Below are positions 57,728 to 64,000 of a stretch of DNA of 64,000 nt, piece by piece. Numbering within the stretch: the first letter of the stretch is position 1; every line of letters starts with the position of its first letter. The position numbers and the translations under genes were made by a program. This stretch comes from Metabacillus litoralis (GTDB taxonomy: Bacteria; Bacillota; Bacilli; Bacillales; Bacillaceae): positions 62,001-126,000 of the forward strand of contig NZ_VOQF01000007.1 of the NCBI RefSeq assembly GCF_007994985.1, in the 5' to 3' direction. The notes under the pieces are model-generated. The model was not told the origin of the DNA. It worked only from the letters and a program-made list of their open reading frames with translations, and did not search any database.

Positions 57728-58724
57728 GATGTGGAGCCTCCATTTGAAAATGATCATAAACAAGATTTGTTACAACTCTTCCCCTTGGAGTTCGTTGGAG
57801 AAAACCAATTTGTAATAAATATGGCTCATAAACATCCTCGATTGTATGTGATTCTTCTCCTATTGTAGCCGAAATTGTATCAATCCCAACCGGTCCACCA
57901 CGAAATTTTTCAATAATCCCTAACAATAGCTTATGATCAATATGATCTAAACCTAACTTATCAACCTGAAGTTTTTCCAAGGCATCAATTGCAAGTTCAT
58001 ATGTGATCGTATCTTCACCCATAACTTGAGCAAAATCTCTCACTCTTCTTAATAAACGATTAGCAATTCTAGGTGTACCTCTTGATCTTCTTGCCATTTC
58101 AATGGCACCATCATGCTTAATACCAATTTCAAGAATATCAGCTGTTCGCTCTATAATATGAGCCAATTGACTTTCATTATAGTACTCTAATCTGCTTAAA
58201 ACTCCAAAGCGATCACGAAGCGGAGCCGTTAATAAGCCTACTCTTGTCGTGGCACCAATTAATGTAAAAGGAGGCAGATCAAGGCGAACAGATCTTGCTG
58301 TTGATCCCTTACCAATCACAATATCCAAACAAAAGTCCTCCATTGCTGGATATAATACCTCTTCAATTGAACGTTGTAATCGGTGGATTTCATCTATAAA
58401 AAGTACATCACCAGGTTCAAGTGCTGTCAAAATCGCCGCTAAATCACCGGGTCTTTCAATAGCAGGACCTGATGTTGTTCTAATATTTACACCCATCTCA
58501 TTTGCAATTATCGTAGCCAAAGTGGTCTTTCCTAATCCTGGGGGACCGTACAAGAGGACATGGTCGAGAGTCTCACTTCTCATTTTTGCAGCTTCAATAA
58601 ATACTTTAAGGTTTTCCTTTGCTTTATCTTGTCCGATATATTGTGATAATGTTTGTGGTCTTAAGCTTTGTTCGATATACGACTCTTGTAAATCTGCTTC
58701 ACTGGACACAAGACGTTCATCCAT
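57720..58724 (-). CDS. ruvB: Holliday junction branch-migration ATPase RuvB
   Basis: Hexameric motor of RuvAB branch migration. The 334 residues have Walker [10 protein letters not shown] at 60-68, Walker B FIDEIHRL (Asp111), sensor GATTRVG, and the C-terminal winged helix ([13 protein letters not shown]). ATG at 58724 follows AGGTGATAA. It lies 9 bp after ruvA. Confidence 0.98.
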   Translation of the reverse strand: MDERLVSSEADLQESYIEQSLRPQTLSQYIGQDKAKENLKVFIEAAKMRSETLDHVLLYGPPGLGKTTLATIIANEMGVNIRTTSGPAIERPGDLAAILTALEPGDVLFIDEIHRLQRSIEEVLYPAMEDFCLDIVIGKGSTARSVRLDLPPFTLIGATTRVGLLTAPLRDRFGVLSRLEYYNESQLAHIIERTADILEIGIKHDGAIEMARRSRGTPRIANRLLRRVRDFAQVMGEDTITYELAIDALEKLQVDKLGLDHIDHKLLLGIIEKFRGGPVGIDTISATIGEESHTIEDVYEPYLLQIGFLQRTPRGRVVTNLVYDHFQMEAPHHD

Positions 58725-58733
58725 ATTTATCAC

Positions 58734-59342
58734 CTATTTTAATAGCTTTTGCAATGCTTTTTTAATATAAAGATCTGTTGTTAAGCTTTCTTCCTGTAAC
58801 GCAGGAAGAACTTTTTTAATTTCACGTTCAGCATAGCCTAACACTTTTAAAGCTTCAACTGCTTCATTTAATGCCTGGTTTGTTGTGTATTTTTGTTCTA
58901 TATCTTCATGCGTAAATAAGTCTGGAGAATAAAGTGCGGCAACTTCTCCCAATTTACCTTTTAAGTCGAGAATAATTTGACGAGCAGTTTTTTTACCAAC
59001 ACCAGGAAATTTCACTAAAAACGTATCATTTTCATTTTCAATTGCTTCAATAACTTGTGATGGATTACCAGATGCTAAGATCGCAAGTGCGCCCTTTGGT
59101 CCAATCCCTGTTACGTTTAATAGCTTCATGAAAAGTGCTTTTTCCTCTCTAGATGGAAAGCCATATAAAGCTAATAAATCCTCACGAACATGTTGATATG
59201 TATAAACAATGATTTCTTCACTATTATTTTTTTTATAGCTAAAAGGATTAGGTGTATGAATTTGATATCCCATTCCTCTATGATCAATCACAATGTATTC
59301 AGGTGTTACATTATCCACATACCCTTTAATAAATTCAATCAT
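58734..59342 (-). CDS. ruvA: Holliday junction DNA-binding protein RuvA
   Basis: Tetrameric junction-binding partner of RuvB. The 202 residues have the N-terminal OB-fold ([20 protein letters not shown]), two helix-hairpin-helix motifs ([37 protein letters not shown]) and a C-terminal RuvB-binding domain ([19 protein letters not shown]). The ATG at 59342 follows GAGGTGAAGG; three upstream codons overlap that site. Confidence 0.97.
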   Translation of the reverse strand: MIEFIKGYVDNVTPEYIVIDHRGMGYQIHTPNPFSYKKNNSEEIIVYTYQHVREDLLALYGFPSREEKALFMKLLNVTGIGPKGALAILASGNPSQVIEAIENENDTFLVKFPGVGKKTARQIILDLKGKLGEVAALYSPDLFTHEDIEQKYTTNQALNEAVEALKVLGYAEREIKKVLPALQEESLTTDLYIKKALQKLLK

Positions 59343-59691
59343 TTCCTTCACCTCTTATTGACTGTACCTCATTGTATCAAAAAATTTGACTAATCAGAAG
59401 TATAATTCAATACAATAAAAAAACACGTACAATTGTTCCCTTATATTTTACCATGATATGAAGGAATTTGTATGAATTTATTAAAGAGTAATTTGTGGAG
59501 TGTTTGTAAAAGTACTCTGTGGTATCTTTGATTCTTATAATAGTAACCTAGTATACGGTGAAATTTGTTTTTACAGGTAATTAGCAGTAGAGATCCTTCA
59601 CAAAAAGGCAACTACTCATTAAGAAGATTGCAAAACTAAGAAAAAATATATTTTGTGAACGTTAACATTTAGTTATTGATTTTGATTTAGT

Positions 59692-59789
59692 AGATTTGTC
59701 TTCGATTATTTGAATTTGTCTTCGATTTTTCTGATTTATCTTCGATTATTGTGATTTATCTTCGATTATTGTAATTTATCTCCGATTAG
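59692..59789 (+). repeat. 20-bp tandem repeat, nearly five copies
   Basis: Successive 20-bp units start at 59701, 59721, 59741 and 59761, each reading TTCGATTATTGTGATTTATC with a few changes, preceded by a partial unit (GATTTGTC at 59693) and followed by TCCGATTAG. It lies in a 596-bp gap between bofC and ruvA with no other gene visible. There are no spacers, so it is not CRISPR. Confidence 0.9.
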
Positions 59790-59938
59790 ACACTTTACGA
59801 CAAAAAACCTCAGATAAGGTCCTGCATTTAATCTAAAATATAATGATTTGGGTACAACAACTTTTCAATAAATAATTCTTTTCAAAAATAGTAAAAAGAA
59901 AAAAAGCTAACCAGAAAAAATCTAAGTTAGCAAAACAC

Positions 59939-60472
59939 CTACTTCTTTTCAGCTTTTGAATACGTCTCAAACATTTTTATTACTTCTAAGTATTGATCTT
60001 TTGTTTGTATTCTTATGCCTTGAATTAATTCGTCATGCTTATGACTTTCAAGCTTATCCATATCAATTTGAAAAAAAGATTGAATAACTTCACTTGTTTC
60101 TGGTCTGCCATTAAATATGGAGAGTGTCCCATCTCCAGCAATACCAAAATATCCATTTGTCTTTAGTAAAGGTGAAATATCATCAATATTCTTTTTAAAA
60201 ACAACTCGTTCTTCATTTTGATCAACAAGCTGCCAGCTCTCATATGATGCCCAAAAATCCTCCATAGAAAGGATTGTTTCTTTCGTGATCTCTTCACTAA
60301 CTTCTCCGTCTAAATATTTCCGCTGTAAGATAACCTCAATTGTTAATGGATCTCTTACACTTTGTTCTTCTGCTCTTATATACTGATGACTACCGTTTGT
60401 TACTGTGATACTTACAATAAAAACAAGAATACAACAAACAGTAATGATGTGACCACGATGAAACTTACTCAC
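59939..60472 (-). CDS. bofC: Bypass-of-forespore protein BofC
   Basis: A forespore-made intermembrane-space protein that inhibits signalling by SpoIVB to the sigma-K processing complex. The 177 residues have an N-terminal signal/anchor (GHIITVCCILVFIVSITVTN) and the two BofC domains (LQRKYLDGEVSEEITKETIL, MEDFWASYESWQLVDQ, DDISPLLKTNGYFGI, QSFFQIDMDKLESHK). The GTG at 60472 has GAGGTGAGA 3-6 nt upstream. A GGATA and CACAATA 17 bp apart upstream resemble a sigma-G promoter, weakly. Confidence 0.92.
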   Translation of the reverse strand: MSKFHRGHIITVCCILVFIVSITVTNGSHQYIRAEEQSVRDPLTIEVILQRKYLDGEVSEEITKETILSMEDFWASYESWQLVDQNEERVVFKKNIDDISPLLKTNGYFGIAGDGTLSIFNGRPETSEVIQSFFQIDMDKLESHKHDELIQGIRIQTKDQYLEVIKMFETYSKAEKK

Positions 60473-60560
60473 CAATCTCACCTCGTTCATAAAATTCATT
60501 AAACACAATCTCAATTATTATTGTGACCATTTATAGAAGGATTATCCAAAAAAGATCAAT

Positions 60561-60582
60561 AAAAAAAAGGGGCTTTGCCCCC
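60561..60582 (-). terminator. coxA terminator
   Basis: GGGGC (60569-60573) pairs with GCCCC (60577-60581), followed by eight T residues on the minus strand, 14 bp after the coxA stop. Confidence 0.88.
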
Positions 60583-60595
60583 TCTTTACGAAAAT

Positions 60596-61309
60596 TTAGC
60601 GCTCACCATTAAATGGACGTTGAATAGCATCACCTAAATCTTCCATTAAATCATTAACATCCGTATCAATAGCTTCTCTATCTCCACCATTTCGAATATC
60701 ATTGTCAATATTTCGTATACGAGTAAATGTTCCTTCATCAGTAATAACTTGGACATTTCTGCCTTCAGTCATTTTTCTTATTTCACTCGTGATTTTCTCT
60801 TTCATATCTGCATCGTTTCTGTCATTAGTATCAACAGCAACGATTACATTATCATCGGTTACTAAAACACGAGCATCATCTACGTTGTCAATTTTTTCAA
60901 CTGCGTTCTTTACTTTATCTGAAACTGCTCCATCTCCACGATTGTAATATCCAACCTCGTTTAAGTGTCCATGATAATTTGCGTCACCATGACTAAAACG
61001 ATTATCTCTTACAAGACCGTTATCCCGGTCACCTAAAGGCACTGTTGGATTTGACATGTTACGATTGTCATAACGATCATTTACACGACGAAAATAATTA
61101 TCTTCGTCATTCATGCCATCCAGCATTTCTGTGATAGGTCCTTCATTATCAACATCTGTATTTTCATTTGAATAGTATCCAATAGGTCGAGTATTGTTAT
61201 CATAATCTCCATTATTTAAGGCACCTTCATTATTACCATTACAAGCTGTTAAACTCGTTGTTAATAGAGCGATTGCCGTTAAAGTAGAAGCCTTTTTACT
61301 GTTTATCAA
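60596..61309 (-). CDS. coxA: YhcN/YlaJ-family sporulation lipoprotein (CoxA-like)
   Basis: A 237-residue lipoprotein. The signal MINSKKASTLTAIALLTTS ends in lipobox LTAC, then an Asn/Asp-rich linker of about 100 residues and a C-terminal YhcN/YlaJ domain (KVKNAVEKIDNVDDARVLVT, DNVIVAVDTNDRN, MKEKITSEIRKMT). CoxA is a cortex-associated spore protein lying beside safA in B. subtilis, as here. The TTG at 61309 has GGGAGG 8 nt upstream. Confidence 0.88.
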   Translation of the reverse strand: MINSKKASTLTAIALLTTSLTACNGNNEGALNNGDYDNNTRPIGYYSNENTDVDNEGPITEMLDGMNDEDNYFRRVNDRYDNRNMSNPTVPLGDRDNGLVRDNRFSHGDANYHGHLNEVGYYNRGDGAVSDKVKNAVEKIDNVDDARVLVTDDNVIVAVDTNDRNDADMKEKITSEIRKMTEGRNVQVITDEGTFTRIRNIDNDIRNGGDREAIDTDVNDLMEDLGDAIQRPFNGER

Positions 61310-61481
61310 AACAAAAACCTCCCTGTTTAGATACACTCAAATTAAGCAATCAATTATGAATTGCTCATTACCTATGATGTGCTTGAAACAGGAAGTTAAG
61401 TCTGTTACTTTACGGCAACTTGTTTAAATAATGGAGATTCGTTTATTTTCGACCGAAAACAAGGGAAGTTTTTTGTATGTA

Positions 61482-61681
61482 ATATAAGGCTCTTTTCTAA
61501 AAGATTGTTGCTTTAAGACGTCATTTCCTGTTGCAACCAGTTTGTTATCGCATAAAAGGTACAAATTGCAAAAAAAAAAGATGCCACTAGACTTTATACA
61601 TACAGAGTTGTTAATACATACAGAGTTGTTTCTATCATGATTCTAAAAACAACAAAGTTTACGAAATTAACCTAATATAAA
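61482..61681 (+). repeat. R2 repeat element, third copy with interior duplication
   Basis: Left end ATATAAGGCTCTTTTCTAAA and right end AACAAAGTTTACGAAATTAA then CCTAATATAA. The interior keeps AAAGATGCCACTAGACTT. ATACATACAGAGTTGTT occurs twice in a row (about 61602 and 61615), a small tandem duplication. It lies between coxA and safA and runs into the safA terminator. Confidence 0.75.
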
Positions 61682-61712
61682 AAACAGGGAATGAATAAAT
61701 CATCCCCTGTTT
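61682..61712 (-). terminator. safA terminator
   Basis: AAACAGGGAATGA pairs with TCATCCCCTGTTT around a 5-nt loop, 11 bp after the safA stop. The T run on the minus strand is partly the A-rich end of the R2 copy. Confidence 0.85.
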
Positions 61713-61722
61713 GTCGTAAGTT

Positions 61723-63081
61723 TTAATCTTCCTCTTCTTCACGATCATAATTTGGCATACCAAACATCTGCGCACTTGGATCAAGTTGACCTGGTTGACC
61801 TGGTTGACCTGGTTGACCTGGGTATGGTGTTTGATTATAGCCATATGGATTATAACCATATGGTGATGGTGCATAACCTTGTGGAGCCATGTATGGTTGT
61901 TGCATTGGGTATCCACCATAAGGCTGCTGAGCCATAGGATAGCCTTGTTGATATGGATATGGATTTGCATATTGTTGTGGTGACGGACCTCCACAGCCAC
62001 AATCATCCTGATCATAAGCAGGAGCTACTTGAGGATATGGCTGATTTGGCATATTTGCATATTCTCCCTCATGTGCTTCTCCATAAGCACCCATCACTTG
62101 GTTTGGATATCCCAGTCCTGTACCTGGCATAACTGGGGAAACTGGTACACCTGCATATGGGTTTACAGGAAATCCATGTCCTTGCCCATAATGAGCTGGA
62201 GCTACTGCCTGTTGATAAGGCATATAAGGTTGATTTGGTACATTTTCATGATCATAATCATCATCTTCATCATAAGCTTCAGGACTCACAGCAGTTGGAT
62301 ATGGCTGATTCGGCATCATAGCAGGACCAGGCGCATAAGGCATTTGTTGCATAGGATAATATGGTGGACAAAGTCCTGTTCCCGGTAATACAGGTGAAAC
62401 TGGCACCATGTATTGTGGTGCTACATATTGCGGTTGTGGTTGATACATTGCCGGTTGATTATAGGCAGGCATCTGCATATTAGGCATGTTTGGTACATTC
62501 GGCATGTTGGCCATATCTTTTAAATCCTCCTCATGGTGTTCTTCTTTTGGTAGATAATATGGCTCTGTATGATGATTTTCCTTAGGCATTTCTTCGTCTA
62601 CTTTTGTCATGTCAGGTAACACATTTGCTGGTTTCGGTGGTAGCTGTGGATTTCCCATTTGCGGCATCATTGCCATATTCACCGTATAATAATTATTCGC
62701 TTCCATCCCAGTATATACCGGATGTTGTGCATTAGGTACAGGCGGTATATAAGGTTTTGATGGTTTTTCTGTGATAGGTTCCTTAGGTACAGTGTCTTCT
62801 ACATCTACAACTGCTTTTGGTTTTTCCTTAGCAAAAGGATGCTCCGCTAAAGGCATTTCTTTCTTAATTGGTGCTTCTTTTTGAATTGGTGCTTCCTTTT
62901 GAATTGGAGCTTCTTTTTTCACAGCTACATTTCCAGAAGGAACTTTGATTTTCATACCAGGCATAATTAAATCTGGATTACTTAATTGTGTATTCATGCT
63001 CTTTACTTCTTCAAAATTAACTCCATATTTTTTTGCAATCTTCCAAAGTGTATCGCCTTTTTGTACAATATGAATTTTCAA
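61723..63081 (-). CDS. safA: Spore coat assembly protein SafA
   Basis: Morphogenetic inner-coat protein that localises at the cortex-coat interface. The 452 residues start with a LysM domain (MKIHIVQKGDTLWKIAKKYG to about 48), then a KEAPIQ repeat (four units), a Pro/Glu linker, and a long Pro/Tyr/Met/Gln-rich region with duplicated PVSPVLPGTG/PVSPVMPGTG blocks and MPNQPY repeats. A GQPGQPGQPGQ stretch is near the end. Start is TTG with AGGAGGG upstream. Repeats suggest length variation between strains. Confidence 0.95.
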   Translation of the reverse strand: MKIHIVQKGDTLWKIAKKYGVNFEEVKSMNTQLSNPDLIMPGMKIKVPSGNVAVKKEAPIQKEAPIQKEAPIKKEMPLAEHPFAKEKPKAVVDVEDTVPKEPITEKPSKPYIPPVPNAQHPVYTGMEANNYYTVNMAMMPQMGNPQLPPKPANVLPDMTKVDEEMPKENHHTEPYYLPKEEHHEEDLKDMANMPNVPNMPNMQMPAYNQPAMYQPQPQYVAPQYMVPVSPVLPGTGLCPPYYPMQQMPYAPGPAMMPNQPYPTAVSPEAYDEDDDYDHENVPNQPYMPYQQAVAPAHYGQGHGFPVNPYAGVPVSPVMPGTGLGYPNQVMGAYGEAHEGEYANMPNQPYPQVAPAYDQDDCGCGGPSPQQYANPYPYQQGYPMAQQPYGGYPMQQPYMAPQGYAPSPYGYNPYGYNQTPYPGQPGQPGQPGQLDPSAQMFGMPNYDREEEED

Positions 63082-63305
63082 TGCTTTCCCTCCTAAGCAT
63101 AAAAAAAGTATCTGATGGATAATGAATCATAATGATTTTACAAAAACACCATTATTTTTCAGCAAAATATGAACATAAGCATAATGCCATTATTCTTCAT
63201 AACAAGTTATGAGAAGAAATCAGTAAATATGATAAAAATTAATATAAAAGAAATGATTACCTCTCAAATGGCTATATTTATACCTATGTTTGTTTTATGG
63301 AAATT

Positions 63306-63410
63306 ATTAAGGCTATTTTCGTATACTTTTTTGCTTTGAGTCGATTGAAGAAAGCAAAAATGTATAAAGACTAGTGGATTCTCTTCTCTTTAAAATAGTT
63401 ATTTTATACA
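63306..63410. repeat. Degraded R2-like remnant
   Basis: ATTAAGGCTATTTTCGTATAC and AAAGACTAGTGGATTCTCTTC resemble the left end and the reversed interior of R2. The whole gap 63082-63553 between safA and the R1 copy holds no supported gene. Confidence 0.4.
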
Positions 63411-63553
63411 GTAAGTGCTTAATGAAAGAGGTCAAAAAAAAGAAGAACTGGCTTTATAATCAATAGTTCAAAAGATGAGCGGTATCACTAGTTGTTCAAC
63501 TTTTGTTTTAGTTTGTAAAAGTTGATTAAAGAATTACTTATACAGAATAGGCT

Positions 63554-63839
63554 GGGACATAATTTAGAAGTCATACAAAAAGACGAATAAATTCAGTTAA
63601 ACTGAAAGAAACAAGTTCATTCGACGGGGAGAAAGCTAAGCCACCTCAGCTTCGCCTGCTTAGGTCTCAGCTCTTCCTCTATTCACGTAGGAGTCGATTG
63701 TCTTCCTCTCCATTCCACTAGTTCTTAAAAATAGTAAACAAAATCAAAAACAACAAAAAACCCGAACTATTAGGTGAATGATTAATTAAAATATCACCTA
63801 ATGATTCGGGTTTAACATTAGCTTAACTACTTATGTTAG
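63554..63839 (-). repeat. R1 repeat element, second copy, inverted
   Basis: GGGACATAA at 63554-63562 matches the right end of the 7443 copy in reverse; TTATGTT at 63831-63837 is a worn left end. It keeps the ACCCGAACTATTAGGTGA hairpin, AAGAACTAGTGGAATGGAG, GTGGCTTAGCTTTCTCCCC and the ACTTGTTTCTTTCAG section. It sits directly downstream of nadA. Confidence 0.85.
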
Positions 63840-63888
63840 TATGTTTTATATATTCTTTATTTTCACTAGGAAGTCATTTTTCTTCCTT

Positions 63889-64000
63889 TTATACATTTGC
63901 TAGCATACGATTTAGTGCTAATACTGCATCCTGAGTTATATGTTCAGGTACAACAATTCTGTTGGATGTTTCCCCTTTTTCTAGACCTTCTAATGTCCAT
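63889..64000 (-). CDS. nadA: Quinolinate synthase NadA, C-terminal end (partial)
   Basis: The last 36 codons: WTLEGLEKGETSNRIVVPEH followed by ITQDAVLALNRMLANV and TAA. The end and the NRML motif match NadA, which condenses iminoaspartate with DHAP to quinolinate using a 4Fe-4S cluster. The 5' part lies beyond the window. The nadA-safA-coxA neighbourhood is as in B. subtilis. Confidence 0.9.
   Translation of the reverse strand, partial: WTLEGLEKGETSNRIVVPEHITQDAVLALNRMLANV

Noticed and set aside
58249-58770. 173-codon frame opposite ruvB/ruvA
   Set aside because: Antisense shadow of ruvB; no start signal or motif.
59692-59789. Possible CRISPR array
   Set aside because: Units are contiguous with no unique spacers, period is 20 bp, and no cas genes are near.
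61659-62388. His/Met-rich or Trp/Ile-rich frames overlapping safA in other frames and strand
   Set aside because: Result of the low-complexity repeats of safA; the safA frame has LysM and SafA features throughout.

Overview
The window is a low-GC, gene-dense chromosomal segment of an endospore-forming Bacillaceae bacterium. Gene content and order match the Bacillus subtilis region running from yqeI/yqeH through yrr, yrv and yrb genes to nadA. Sporulation genes are frequent (sigK, sda, spoVB, bofC, safA, a YhcN/CoxA-type lipoprotein, pbpI/yrrS, an RsfA-type regulator). I cannot fix the species; the dispersed repeat families suggest a Metabacillus/Cytobacillus-like relative of B. subtilis (inference). 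I found no prophage, transposase, CRISPR array, tRNA or rRNA.

Layout. 1-3 kb: yhbY, aroE, yqeH and yqeG on the minus strand, then a cluster of DnaA boxes in front of the sporulation checkpoint gene sda. 3.3-7.4 kb: a YjcZ-like spore protein, an uninterrupted sigK, a small-peptide locus around yrzI, then yrhC, mtnN and yrzA. 7.4-17.8 kb: yrrS, pbpI, greA, udk, the tRNA 5-methoxyuridine cluster trhP2-trhP1-trmR, mltG, yrzB, yrrK and yrzL. 17.9-22 kb: alaS with T-box leader, and yrrI. 22-31.5 kb: yrzQ, yrzR, yrrD, recD2, the TPR protein yrrB, mnmA with its sulfur donor yrvO, cymR, a YczE-like membrane protein and rarA. 31.9-37.5 kb: an RsfA-family regulator, tcdA, 6S RNA, aspS, hisS with T-box leader, yrzK. 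37.7-50 kb: a cell-wall amidase, dtd, rel, apt, recJ, a LapA-like protein, a CDF cation exporter, secDF, comN. 50-64 kb: spoVB, yrbG, an ArsB/NhaD-type permease, yrzE, yajC-tgt-queA, ruvAB, bofC, coxA, safA and the 3' end of nadA.

Themes. Much of the window is translation quality and tRNA modification (alaS, aspS, hisS, dtd, mnmA, tcdA, tgt, queA, trhP1/P2, trmR), recombination and repair (recD2, recJ, ruvAB, rarA, yrrK), and sporulation control. The less ordinary content is intergenic: three families of dispersed non-coding repeats (called R1, R2 and R3 here), a 20-bp tandem repeat behind ruvA, and a locus of translated micro-ORFs around yrzI. In that locus a 17-codon peptide resembles the target of the ribosome-associated nuclease Rae1 known from B. 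subtilis.

Many starts were chosen by Shine-Dalgarno spacing and family length; several are TTG or GTG. No similarity search could be run: family names rest on recognised motifs, length and gene order.
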